DNA from: TMED108 sp036166415
Lineage (GTDB): Bacteria; Fidelibacterota; Marinisomatia; Marinisomatales; TCS55
Direction: 5' to 3'
Length of the DNA stretch: 13,283 nt
NCBI GenBank assembly: GCA_036166415.1
Contig: JAYZHP010000144.1
Coordinates: 1 to 13,283, forward strand
This document shows positions 1 to 7,518 of this stretch, piece by piece. Positions within the stretch are counted from its first letter, which is position 1. Each line of letters opens with the position of its first letter. The notes under the pieces were generated by a model. That model saw nothing but the letters and a program-made list of their open reading frames with translations. It had not been told where the DNA came from and did not search any database. A program made the translations under genes and the position numbers.

Positions 1-1277
1 CCTGGTAATGGTGAAATCATAATACCGCCCGTTTCGGTTTGCCACCACGTATCTACAATAGGACATTGCTCATCACCAATTAATTTGTGATACCATTCCC
101 ATTCTGGCTGTTTAATTGGCTCTCCAACCGTTCCTAGCAATCTAAGAGAACTTAAATCATGGTTCTTTACCCAATCATCACCCTCCTTCATTAACGCGCG
201 GAGCGCTGTAGGGGCAGTATAAAATAAATTAACCTTATGCTTTTCTACAACATCCCAAAATCTTCCAAAATCAGGGTAATTTGGAACGCCCTCAAAAATT
301 ACTGAGGACGCACAATTTGATAGTGGTCCATAAACAATATATGAGTGTCCTGTAATCCAACCGATATCGGCAGTGCACCAGTAAATATCATTGCTTTTAT
401 AGTCAAAAATGGTATCAAAAGTAAAATTTGCATATAGTAAATAGCCACCAGTAGTATGCATGACCCCTTTTGGCTTTCCCGTGGATCCAGAAGTATAAAG
501 AATAAAAAGCGGATCTTCTGCATCCATATGCTCAGGGTCGCAATGCAAATCAATATTTTCGCATTCCTGATGCCACCATAAATCTCTCCCTTCTTTCATG
601 CTCACTTCTTGCCCTGTTCTTTTTACAACAATTACGTTTTTAATTGATGGAGTTTGCTCAGTTGCCTTATCTGCATTCGATTTCATAGGAATATTAAACT
701 TAGCTCCACGTACACCCGTATCTTGAGTAATGAGAACCTTGCATCTAGAATCATTAATTCTATCTCGAAGCGAGTCTGGACTAAAAGCTCCAAATACAAC
801 AGAATGCACAGCGCCTATTCGCGCACATGCCAACATGGCAATCGGAAGTTCTGGAATCATTTGCATATACAAGCAAACTCTATCACCTTTTGAGATATTT
901 AATTTTTTTAAGACATTAGAAAATTTGTTTACCTCAATTAGTAGCTGATTATAGGTAAAGCTTTTATTGTCATTAGGGTCATTACCTTCCCAAAACAATG
1001 CAACGCGCTCTCCATCGCCATTATTAATATGCCGATCTAAACAATTATAACTAACATTCAACTTTCCATTAATGAACCACTTGATCTTGGGTGTAAAAAA
1101 ATCAACATCGCTTACCTTATCCCACTTTGCAAACCAATCTAGTCGCTCTGCTTTTTCACTCCAAAACTCATCACTATCATTAACAGATGATAAATATTCT
1201 TTAGAATAATCTTCTATAGACTTAAAGCGAGCATTTGAGGAGAGCTTTTGAGGAGGGTTATACTTTTTATTATTCAT
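1..1277 (-). CDS. acs: Acetyl-CoA synthetase, N-terminal two thirds (cut by window edge)
   Basis: AMP-forming acetate:CoA ligase, which activates acetate to acetyl-AMP and then acetyl-CoA in the cytoplasm. About 425 residues are present of a family length near 650, in one uninterrupted frame from ATG at 1277 to the left edge. Visible features are an N-terminal ACAS-type region (FWSEKAERLDWFAKWDKV), the adenylation P-loop YTSGSTGKPKGVMH near residues 261-274, and WWQTETGG near 411-418, which holds the tryptophan that limits the acyl pocket to acetate in this family. The C-terminal domain with the acetylatable lysine lies outside the window. The start overlaps the upstream stop in the string ATGAATAA (8 bases), suggesting translational coupling; no strong ribosome binding site is visible. 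Identification is firm; propionyl-CoA synthetase is less likely given the WWQTETGG context. Confidence 0.96.
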   Translation of the reverse strand, partial: MNNKKYNPPQKLSSNARFKSIEDYSKEYLSSVNDSDEFWSEKAERLDWFAKWDKVSDVDFFTPKIKWFINGKLNVSYNCLDRHINNGDGERVALFWEGNDPNDNKSFTYNQLLIEVNKFSNVLKKLNISKGDRVCLYMQMIPELPIAMLACARIGAVHSVVFGAFSPDSLRDRINDSRCKVLITQDTGVRGAKFNIPMKSNADKATEQTPSIKNVIVVKRTGQEVSMKEGRDLWWHQECENIDLHCDPEHMDAEDPLFILYTSGSTGKPKGVMHTTGGYLLYANFTFDTIFDYKSNDIYWCTADIGWITGHSYIVYGPLSNCASSVIFEGVPNYPDFGRFWDVVEKHKVNLFYTAPTALRALMKEGDDWVKNHDLSSLRLLGTVGEPIKQPEWEWYHKLIGDEQCPIVDTWWQTETGGIMISPLP

Positions 1278-2208
1278 TTTTCGTGTCTATCTCTTCGACT
1301 GCAGCCTCATTTAATAGTTTAACGTTTTTACTCAATATCCACCCTTGAAAAAAATTGGAAGATTGCCTCTCATAAAGATCAATACGCACTCTACCAAACA
1401 ATCTATTACCTGCTACTTTATTTATAACAATCTGATCGCCCCTATTAAGGAAGAATAGTATTTCAGAGCCATTTTCAGGACCTTTGCGGAACGGAGTAAG
1501 ATCATTAACAACAGAATATAGCGCTTCACCATCAATGATATTTAATCGATATAGTTGTATCGTTTTGCTTGATATTCCTTCTGTGACTTCAATAGAGCCC
1601 TGCCAAGAAGGATACCGTCCTTCCGTTTCGATCAAAATATTAATTGGATCCTCCTTATGCCTATCTACAGGAATCCTTAATCTAGCGTACCCCATGCTGT
1701 CCATTATTGTAGATGAAATAATGGCGCCTGATTGTAAAATACTAACCAATGCATGTGGGACTGGAGAAAAGTCTATGCCGTCAATAATATTTAATTTAAT
1801 TATATCTGTTTTTGGTAAAATTTTAAAACTACCTAAATCAATAGTGCCGGATGACTTACTGAACAAGCGGTATATCGTTTCGTATGCACCGCCAATTGGT
1901 TGAAAGCTTGCAATATTCCCAAGCGTATCAGGGCTTAGTACGTTTTCCGGGAGTACTACCTGAATGGTATCATTTGGAAAAAACATTCGAGAAATAAATA
2001 CTTCGGAAGGACGATTTCTTGGAAATAAGGTAAATCGATAGGCACTTGGGCTATAGTTTCCTACTGATAGCCTAGCTGATATTGTTACTATTTTTGCTTC
2101 TAAGGGCTTTGAGCTTGAACTGTTTTGCTGAAGAGAATCTAATTGCTGGGAATTAGAAAGGTTCAAAAAGATTACTATTGCTAGGATCTTATTTAATTGA
2201 TTTACCAT
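1270..2208 (-). CDS. Exported protein with Ig-like middle domain and C-terminal SH3-like domain
   Basis: I do not recognise a named family. From the chosen ATG the protein has 312 residues and begins with a typical signal peptide (basic NQLNK, then ILAIVIFLNL, cut probably near residue 20), so it should be periplasmic or surface-located. No lipobox cysteine is seen. A polar Gln/Ser-rich linker (21-34) is followed by a beta-rich region. Residues about 137-215 look like a carboxypeptidase-regulatory or Ig-like beta sandwich (LNIIDGIDFSPVPHALVSI, then DSMGYARLRIP). Residues about 240-300 resemble a bacterial SH3 domain (FFLNRGDQIVINKVAGN, then GWILSKNVKLL), often a wall- or peptide-binding module. 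A GTG at 2229 would add seven residues, but it would put polar residues ahead of the signal peptide, so 2208 is preferred. It overlaps the thioesterase gene by 20 bases and acs by 8. Function is unknown. Confidence 0.8.
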   Translation of the reverse strand: MVNQLNKILAIVIFLNLSNSQQLDSLQQNSSSSKPLEAKIVTISARLSVGNYSPSAYRFTLFPRNRPSEVFISRMFFPNDTIQVVLPENVLSPDTLGNIASFQPIGGAYETIYRLFSKSSGTIDLGSFKILPKTDIIKLNIIDGIDFSPVPHALVSILQSGAIISSTIMDSMGYARLRIPVDRHKEDPINILIETEGRYPSWQGSIEVTEGISSKTIQLYRLNIIDGEALYSVVNDLTPFRKGPENGSEILFFLNRGDQIVINKVAGNRLFGRVRIDLYERQSSNFFQGWILSKNVKLLNEAAVEEIDTKNE

Positions 2209-2587
2209 GAGGGTGCTTACTGTAATCACCTTGAGCGCCTTTTTTGACAGAAACCATAACCAATGATGCTACGCACGCCAATCTTGGGTCTGACTTTCCA
2301 CCCTCAGCGTAGGCCTTCACTTCAATATGTATTGATGTAGTTCCTGCTGAAACAATTGCTGCGGTAAAATTAACCCAATCACCAAGAAACACGGGTTCTT
2401 TAAATTCTACTTTTTCAATAGTGCGAGTAACGGCACCATCAGCTTCAGTATCTTTTAGAAAACGGTGTGCTACTTTAGCTGCAGCTAAATCAACCCATGC
2501 AATCATTTGACCTCCAAAAAGCGTTCCAACTACATTGATATGGTCCGGCATGACAAATTGGGAATATTTTGCTAAAAATTGTGACAT
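2189..2587 (-). CDS. Hotdog-fold acyl-CoA thioesterase (YciA/BACH-like)
   Basis: Small cytoplasmic enzyme of 132 residues, predicted to hydrolyse acyl-CoA thioesters to free acid and CoA. The diagnostic stretch is HINVVGTLFGGQMIAWVD at residues 16-33: the N-x-x-G-T-L-F-G-G turn and the following Asp33 are the hallmark of the YciA / cytosolic acyl-CoA hydrolase branch of the 4HBT superfamily, where this Asp is catalytic. A second hotdog strand reads VEFKEPVFLGDWVNF (60-74). Length fits a single-hotdog subunit that acts as an oligomer. The start is supported by an AAGGA ribosome binding site at 2596-2600, 8 bases upstream. The C-terminal tail (KKGAQGDYSKHPHGKS) is basic and probably disordered. 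The acyl chain preferred cannot be read from sequence. It lies two genes upstream of acs, so both act on acyl-CoA pools. Confidence 0.9.
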   Translation of the reverse strand: MSQFLAKYSQFVMPDHINVVGTLFGGQMIAWVDLAAAKVAHRFLKDTEADGAVTRTIEKVEFKEPVFLGDWVNFTAAIVSAGTTSIHIEVKAYAEGGKSDPRLACVASLVMVSVKKGAQGDYSKHPHGKSIK

Positions 2588-2595
2588 ATTGAAAA

Positions 2596-2600
2596 TCCTT
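2596..2600 (-). promoter_or_regulatory. Ribosome binding site of the thioesterase gene
   Basis: AAGGA on the minus strand, 8 bases before the ATG at 2587. It is the clearest Shine-Dalgarno sequence in the window and fixes the thioesterase start. Confidence 0.6.
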
Positions 2601-2606
2601 ATTCTA

Positions 2607-2636
2607 AAAATAGATTAAAAGTTTAAAGGCTTGCAA
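2607..2636 (-). promoter_or_regulatory. Possible internal promoter ahead of thioesterase-SH3-acs
   Basis: The 66-base gap 2588-2653 is the longest spacer in the minus-strand array. On the minus strand it carries TTGCAA (2631-2636), 18 bases, then TATTTT (2607-2612), a moderate match to a housekeeping promoter. Read another way, TTTG at 2634-2637 and TATTTTTAG loosely resemble the Bacteroidota -33/-7 pattern. Such matches are easy to find in AT-rich DNA, so this is only a candidate. If real, it would let the thioesterase, SH3-like protein and acs be expressed apart from the upstream genes. Confidence 0.25.
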
Positions 2637-2653
2637 ATAGAACCTTGAAGCAG

Positions 2654-3922
2654 TTATTCTGACTGTGCTACCCTCTCTCCTTCTTCCACATCAACTTTAA
2701 GTAACATAAAGCCACCCAAAATAAATAATAAAATCACTGAAAATATTCCGAATCTTGGATTGCCCGTTACCAAGCCAACGTACCCAACCAAAGGAGGTCC
2801 AACGATTGCAGCAAATTTCCCAAACATATTATAAAAACCAAAAAATTCTGCAGAGTTTGATTTGGGTATGATTCTTGAGTACAATGAGCGACTTAAAGCT
2901 TGAATTCCACCTTGAAAACAAGCTATCATAACTGCAATAGCATAGAAATGCCATTCTTTTGATACCAATGAAGCAAAAATTGAAATTAATGCGTATCCAA
3001 CTATGCCGATGAAAATACCTCGCTTTATTCCAATCCTTGATGCAAACCAATTATAGATCAATGTTGCGGGAAAGGCTATGAATTGAACCATCAACAATGC
3101 TGTAATCAATGCGGATGTTGAAAAACCTAAGCTTGTGCCATAATCAATAGACATCCTAACAACGGTATCTACTCCATCAATGTATAGCCAATAGGCAATT
3201 AAGAACGTGGTTACAACTTTATACTTTTTGACCTTAGATATTGTAGAGGATAACTGGCTCCATCCTGATTTTATTGAATTAATAATTCCGATATCATTTG
3301 TTGTTGTTGGTTCCTTAACAAAGAGCATTATTGGAATAGAAAAGACCGCCCACCATATAGCTACTGTCAAAAAGGATAGTTTTATTGCAGTTGGAGCATC
3401 AGGAATACCAAATAGCTCAGGTTTTAGATACATCAGAACATTAATCAGAAACAATAAACCACCTCCAATATATCCTAATGCATAAGCTAAAGATGATACA
3501 AAATCTCTTTTTTCTTTAGGAGCTACACTAGGAAGGAGTGAATCATAAAAAATATTTGCCGACATAAAACCGATAGAGGCTGCAATATAAAATACGACTG
3601 CAACTTGCCACTGCCCTTGATTGACAATCGAAAGTGCACCGGTACTGATAAATCCTAAGAATGCAAAAAATATTAAGAGTTTCTTTTTTACCGATGCTTT
3701 ATCTGCAATCGCCCCAAGAAAAGGAGCAAGCGAGGCAACTAGAATAGATGCGGTCGAGTTTGCTAATCCCAAATACCATGTACTGATGGTAACCTCAGAT
3801 GTGGTAGACCAATATTGTTTAAAAAAAATGGGGAAAAATCCAGCCATGACTGTTGTTGAAAAGGCGCTATTTGCCCAATCATATAATGACCATGATAATA
3901 TTTCTTTTTTGTTATCAAACAT
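2654..3922 (-). CDS. UMF1 / Atg22-like major facilitator transporter
   Basis: Inner-membrane permease of 422 residues with about 12 hydrophobic segments, the usual MFS size. Family hallmarks are clear: SWSLYDWANSAFSTTVMAGF (10-29) at the N-terminus, the loop LGAIADKASVKKKLL (69-83), FYDSLLP (125-131), SSLAYALGYIGGG (143-155), YWLYIDGVDTV (244-254), GGIQALSRSLYSRIIP (338-353) and FYNMFGKFAAIVGPPLVG (363-380). These define the UMF1 branch related to the yeast vacuolar amino-acid effluxer Atg22. Bacterial members mostly lack an assigned substrate, and direction of transport cannot be read here. The gene starts 15 bases after the outer-membrane barrel gene, which in turn follows the muramidase-like gene. 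A substrate linked to cell-wall turnover is therefore an attractive but unproven guess. No strong ribosome binding site is visible upstream of 3922. Confidence 0.92.
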   Translation of the reverse strand: MFDNKKEILSWSLYDWANSAFSTTVMAGFFPIFFKQYWSTTSEVTISTWYLGLANSTASILVASLAPFLGAIADKASVKKKLLIFFAFLGFISTGALSIVNQGQWQVAVVFYIAASIGFMSANIFYDSLLPSVAPKEKRDFVSSLAYALGYIGGGLLFLINVLMYLKPELFGIPDAPTAIKLSFLTVAIWWAVFSIPIMLFVKEPTTTNDIGIINSIKSGWSQLSSTISKVKKYKVVTTFLIAYWLYIDGVDTVVRMSIDYGTSLGFSTSALITALLMVQFIAFPATLIYNWFASRIGIKRGIFIGIVGYALISIFASLVSKEWHFYAIAVMIACFQGGIQALSRSLYSRIIPKSNSAEFFGFYNMFGKFAAIVGPPLVGYVGLVTGNPRFGIFSVILLFILGGFMLLKVDVEEGERVAQSE

Positions 3923-3937
3923 CTCTATTTATGCAAT

Positions 3938-5077
3938 TCACCAAGCCTGAAAGTAAGTACTAATCTGCAACCAGGAAGATAGGTTTCCATAACTATGATA
4001 TGTTAATGGGTAAGGTATAAACCATCGTGCTCCAATTTCTAATTCAAAAGGTACTGGTCCAATTACTAAGAACGGGTCCAAATTAAATAAATTTAACTTA
4101 ACAAATTGGGATGTTTGCATTTTTTGAGAATCATAGCCGTCCCTTCTGGTCATCCATTTATTCCATTTTTCATTATTTGAATAATATTTATCACGACCGC
4201 TTGCTATCCAATCAATACCCGATGAAAAGAAAACCCTCTTTGGAATAAGCTCTATCTGGGCTTTCAGCATGCCATTTATTTGTGGTGATTTTTTTCGAAC
4301 TACAGTCCCAATAGTTTTTGAGATTGAGTCTGCACTTGCATTTTCAATCCAAAGAAATGATATTGGGGGATTGATTATATCTTTTTGAAAACTAGAAACT
4401 CCAACAGACCAATTTATATTAAATAATCTACCCCATCCCTTTCTATATAATTCACCAAACACTCTTAATCTTATCTCGGTCAATCCTTCACCAAGCGGTA
4501 GATGCTTAAATTGATTTGGAATTCCATTTTTGTCAGTACTATTAGAATTATATTTTTTTAATTGCTCAGCAAATGGAAAAATTATATCAAGTCCAGTATA
4601 CAGTGAGAATTTTTGTTTACCACCCCTCCATGCAGGAACACCTCGAATCAACAGATTTATTCCCATCGTAATATCAGATAATCCATTATTTGATACCGGC
4701 GTTGGATAATAGTAGTTGAACAGTGTATCAAGACTAGCAGATGAAGAGTCATTGGTTAGGCTCCATGAGCGATTTTCTTTCAATTTATGGATATATGGAA
4801 TATTCAATATCAGGGTTGAATTATCAGTGAATCCGTATTCGATTTTCAATCTATCTTGATTAATTGTTCGTTTGAAGTATTGATTGATTGAAAAGGTTGT
4901 AGTATCAATACGATACACATGCCTCATTCCACTTGATAGCTTTTTGGCTTTCCAATTTCCTACCGTATGCTCTTTGTTATATGTTATTCTCCATACATTT
5001 TGGGGAATCGTAAAGTGAGTTTGAGCTGAAAGATTTGATAATATCAATAAAAGAAAAGCAACAGAAAAAGGTTTCAT
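3938..5077 (-). CDS. Predicted outer-membrane beta-barrel protein, function unknown
   Basis: A 379-residue protein starting with a clean signal peptide (MKPFSVAFLLLILSNLSAQ, probable cleavage after Ala18 or Gln19). The rest has no hydrophobic helix. It shows many amphipathic strands rich in Tyr, Trp and Phe with short polar turns, for example RLKIEYGFTDNSTLILNIPY (76-95), GLSDITMGINLLIRG (132-146) and FSLYTGLDIIFP (157-168). It ends in an aromatic-rich strand closing on Trp379 (SSWLQISTYFQAW), as expected for a barrel inserted by the BAM machinery. The GLSDITMG turn recalls barrel families annotated as MetA-pathway phenol degradation or DUF3187-like proteins, but I cannot assign it to one. 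It starts 7 bases after the NamZ-like gene and ends 15 bases before the UMF1 transporter, so it may serve as the outer-membrane pore of that group. No Shine-Dalgarno sequence fits in the 7-base spacer. Confidence 0.8.
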   Translation of the reverse strand: MKPFSVAFLLLILSNLSAQTHFTIPQNVWRITYNKEHTVGNWKAKKLSSGMRHVYRIDTTTFSINQYFKRTINQDRLKIEYGFTDNSTLILNIPYIHKLKENRSWSLTNDSSSASLDTLFNYYYPTPVSNNGLSDITMGINLLIRGVPAWRGGKQKFSLYTGLDIIFPFAEQLKKYNSNSTDKNGIPNQFKHLPLGEGLTEIRLRVFGELYRKGWGRLFNINWSVGVSSFQKDIINPPISFLWIENASADSISKTIGTVVRKKSPQINGMLKAQIELIPKRVFFSSGIDWIASGRDKYYSNNEKWNKWMTRRDGYDSQKMQTSQFVKLNLFNLDPFLVIGPVPFELEIGARWFIPYPLTYHSYGNLSSWLQISTYFQAW

Positions 5078-5084
5078 TGAAATA

Positions 5085-6386
5085 TTAATAAATCAAAAAA
5101 CGTTGGCGGAATTGATTGAATTTAATGACATCCTTTAACCACAATGGGGGTAAATAGTTTGCGGGCTTACCTTGTGCCGCAAAAACCCTTAATTGGCTAT
5201 GGCCATATAACATATCAATTCGATTAAAATCTGCCCATTTAAACTCCCTAGGGTAAAGTTGATTTGCTAAAATGATAATCGATGTTGCAGTGGCAAGTGG
5301 ATCATAAAGATTTGGATCAATAATTTGAATGTCCACTCCACTACAAAGTTCATTTAGGTACATTGGCGGTGCTTGATCAGTTTGTTTCATTCTAGGTACA
5401 TATTCCACAGGAACAATTTTAATACCTGGTAAATTTATTTGTGACAATTTATCTGCAAGATGGTAGCCAGAAAGCCAAGGAGCACCGGCTCTCATATATG
5501 GCCTATCTGTACCTTTGCCATCATTGAGATTTGTTCCTTCCAGTAAACCAAATCCTGAAAATGATAAATTTGTTCGAATCGATTTAATTGCTGGGTGGGG
5601 ATTTATCCAGGGATGTTCAGAGCTATCTAGCCATTGAGACCTCTTCCAATTGGCCATTGGTATAATAGTTAAATTTGCTCTTTTGAGATCTTTGATCCAA
5701 CCCATCTCGTTTGCCATAATTGCTAATTCTCCAATTGTCAGTCCATGCCTTATAGGAATAATGTGATAACCTTCAAAAGATTGAAATTTAGGTCGAATTA
5801 CAGGTCCATCAACGCGATCTCCTCTTAAAGGATTGGGGCGATCAAGAACAATAACCGGGAGACTCCATTCACTCGCAACTTCTAAAATTTTGGTCATGGT
5901 TGATATATATGTTGAAAAGCGTACGCCAGTATCTTGTATATCAATCAGGATTAAATCTAAATCCCTAACCGACCATGCTGGTGGCTTCATATTTCTTCCA
6001 AATACTTCTACGATTCTTGCGTTATGGTCTGGATCGTATTTTTCACCTTCTTTCATCTTGAATCGTTTATCTTGATGGGTAAATAATCCATATTGAGGTG
6101 TAAAGATTACTTCAACTTTAGCCTTGGGGTGATTTTTAAGTAAATCAAGAAGGTGATTTCCTTTCCGGTTCACAGCAGTTTGATTTGTAAAAATTCCGAT
6201 CGACTTTCCATACAGGGGCTTAAAATCCATCTGCTCTAGCACATCCAATCCATAAAAAGTTGATGGATGAAAGGATAAATCTGGAACCGGCATTACAACG
6301 CTGTGGTTGAACGACTGGCAAAATAGCAATGAATAACAAAAGCTGAAGGCCTTTAATAGATGATTAAATTTTATTAAATTTTTCAT
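5085..6386 (-). CDS. DUF1343 / NamZ-type exo-beta-N-acetylmuramidase-like protein
   Basis: A 433-residue member of the DUF1343 family, whose characterised members (NamZ, glycoside hydrolase family GH171) release N-acetylmuramic acid from the non-reducing end of peptidoglycan fragments. Family blocks in order: GIFTNQTAVNR (64-74), VFGRNMKPP (128-136), LILIDIQDTGVRFSTYISTM (145-164), VIVLDRPNPLRGDRVDGPV (178-196), PIRHGLTIGELA (211-222), then LLEGTNLNDGKGTDRP (281-296) and GAPWL. The block usually written PEHG reads PQYG here (Gln98, Tyr99), so a normally acidic, possibly catalytic position is changed. The N-terminus (LLKAFSFCYSLLFCQS) looks like a signal peptide without a good lipobox, suggesting a periplasmic protein. 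It follows alr by 24 bases and precedes the barrel gene by 7. A weak AGGA lies 9 bases before the ATG. The family assignment is strong; enzymatic activity is uncertain because of the altered motif. Confidence 0.9.
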   Translation of the reverse strand: MKNLIKFNHLLKAFSFCYSLLFCQSFNHSVVMPVPDLSFHPSTFYGLDVLEQMDFKPLYGKSIGIFTNQTAVNRKGNHLLDLLKNHPKAKVEVIFTPQYGLFTHQDKRFKMKEGEKYDPDHNARIVEVFGRNMKPPAWSVRDLDLILIDIQDTGVRFSTYISTMTKILEVASEWSLPVIVLDRPNPLRGDRVDGPVIRPKFQSFEGYHIIPIRHGLTIGELAIMANEMGWIKDLKRANLTIIPMANWKRSQWLDSSEHPWINPHPAIKSIRTNLSFSGFGLLEGTNLNDGKGTDRPYMRAGAPWLSGYHLADKLSQINLPGIKIVPVEYVPRMKQTDQAPPMYLNELCSGVDIQIIDPNLYDPLATATSIIILANQLYPREFKWADFNRIDMLYGHSQLRVFAAQGKPANYLPPLWLKDVIKFNQFRQRFLIY

Positions 6387-6394
6387 AAATCTAT

Positions 6395-6406
6395 ATCCTA
6401 TAGGAT
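6395..6406. repeat. 12-base perfect palindrome overlapping the NamZ-like ribosome binding site
   Basis: ATCCTATAGGAT reads identically on both strands and lies inside the 24-base gap between the alr stop and the NamZ-like start. Its AGGA half is the only ribosome-binding-like sequence for the downstream gene. A hairpin would have only a 4-base stem with a TATA loop, so a strong effect is unlikely; a dimeric-protein binding site is possible but unsupported. Confidence 0.3.
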
Positions 6407-6410
6407 TTCT

Positions 6411-7517
6411 TCAACTGTTATATTCTCTTTGCGTTCTACCTTTAATATCTGTGGCAATTACGTAAGGAGTTGAGTCTATAGTTTCTGCTATCGTTTCCAT
6501 TCTGATGCTATCTGTATTATTTGCTCCAAAAATCAAAACCTCTTCCCCCAATCGAGGCATATCATTTTCAAAATTTACCATAAACTGGTCCATGCAGATT
6601 CTACCAGCAATTTTATATTGTTTACCATTATAACTTACATAGCCTTTTTGATGCCATGACCTGGGGACGCCATCGGCAAAACCGCATTGAATTACACCTA
6701 TATTAGATTTTGCATCAGTCTTATAAACTCCTCCATAACTAATTTGCGTATCTTTATCTACGCTCCTTACTTCAACAATAGGCGCTCTGAATTCCATAAC
6801 TGGTAAAATAGAAATATTCATTGGGACTTCATTTGATGGAAAAGCCCCATAGATTATCATTCCAACACGTACTTGGTCAAATTCACTCTGATCTATATTA
6901 AGCGCCGCTCCACTATTTGAAAAGTGTATAGTTTCAAATTTTATACCTAAAGAATTGGCCATGTTTAGGATTTCTTTAAATTTTGATAGTTGTTCATACG
7001 CATAGGATAAATCTCCTTCATCAGCTGTGGCAAAATGTGAGTATATGCCTTCACATGATCTTTGGAGATTTTTGGAAATTAATTCAAATGCTTCTTTCGC
7101 ATCGCTGGGATTTATTCCTAGCCGCGTCATTCCAGTGTCAAACTTTAGATGAAATTTTGGAGATTTTCCATGTTTTATTCTAAATGACTCAAGAAGGCTA
7201 ATATCTAAAAGATTGGAAACATTAAGCGTTAATCTATATTTATCAGCTAGATCTAAATACGAATCATTTATCTTACTGAAAACCAAAATATCAGAATCAA
7301 TGCCGTTTTTTCTTAATTCGATACCTTCATGAGCTGAAAATACTGCAAAAGAATCGCAGCCATGCTTTTCAAGTGCCCTTGCGCATTCTACACTACCATG
7401 ACCATATGCGTTTGCTTTAACAACAACCATTAGGCGATTATTATTTAATTGATTTTTTATAAGATCGTAATTAGCTAAAAGTCGATCTATATGGATAACA
7501 ACTTTCGGTCCTAGCAT
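6411..7517 (-). CDS. alr: Alanine racemase
   Basis: Fold-type III PLP enzyme of 368 residues that interconverts L- and D-alanine in the cytoplasm and so supplies D-Ala for peptidoglycan. All key elements are present: the PLP-binding lysine Lys34 in VVVKANAYGHG, the carbamylated-lysine region KFDTGMTRLG (Lys125, Arg132, spaced as in the Geobacillus enzyme), SHFATAD (160-166), RVGMIIYG (217-224), the opposite-face catalytic tyrosine Tyr261 in ISYGGVY, and GRICMDQF (305-312). The protein ends with the usual TDIKGRTQREY, so it is complete. ATG at 7517 lies one base after the stop of the deoxyribosyltransferase-fold gene, and the stop is 24 bases before the NamZ-like gene. No MurF fusion is present, unlike in some Bacteroidota where alr is fused to murF. 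Identification is firm. Confidence 0.97.
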   Translation of the reverse strand: MLGPKVVIHIDRLLANYDLIKNQLNNNRLMVVVKANAYGHGSVECARALEKHGCDSFAVFSAHEGIELRKNGIDSDILVFSKINDSYLDLADKYRLTLNVSNLLDISLLESFRIKHGKSPKFHLKFDTGMTRLGINPSDAKEAFELISKNLQRSCEGIYSHFATADEGDLSYAYEQLSKFKEILNMANSLGIKFETIHFSNSGAALNIDQSEFDQVRVGMIIYGAFPSNEVPMNISILPVMEFRAPIVEVRSVDKDTQISYGGVYKTDAKSNIGVIQCGFADGVPRSWHQKGYVSYNGKQYKIAGRICMDQFMVNFENDMPRLGEEVLIFGANNTDSIRMETIAETIDSTPYVIATDIKGRTQREYNS

Positions 7518-7518
7518 A

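Noticed and set aside
299..553. 84-residue minus-strand frame in the acs region
   Set aside because: It is out of frame with acs, whose correct frame reads through without interruption from 1277 to base 1 and carries all motifs.
654..948. Two overlapping plus-strand frames (79 and 72 residues) within acs
   Set aside because: They are antisense to conserved acs sequence and have no homology-like features.
1484..1903. 139-residue plus-strand reading frame inside the SH3-like protein gene
   Set aside because: It lies wholly antisense to a better-supported gene with signal peptide and domain structure; its translation shows no recognisable motif or ribosome binding site.
3207..3950. Two plus-strand frames (92 and 109 residues) opposite the UMF1 transporter gene
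   Set aside because: They mirror a firmly identified MFS gene, and their translations look like complement shadows without domain features.
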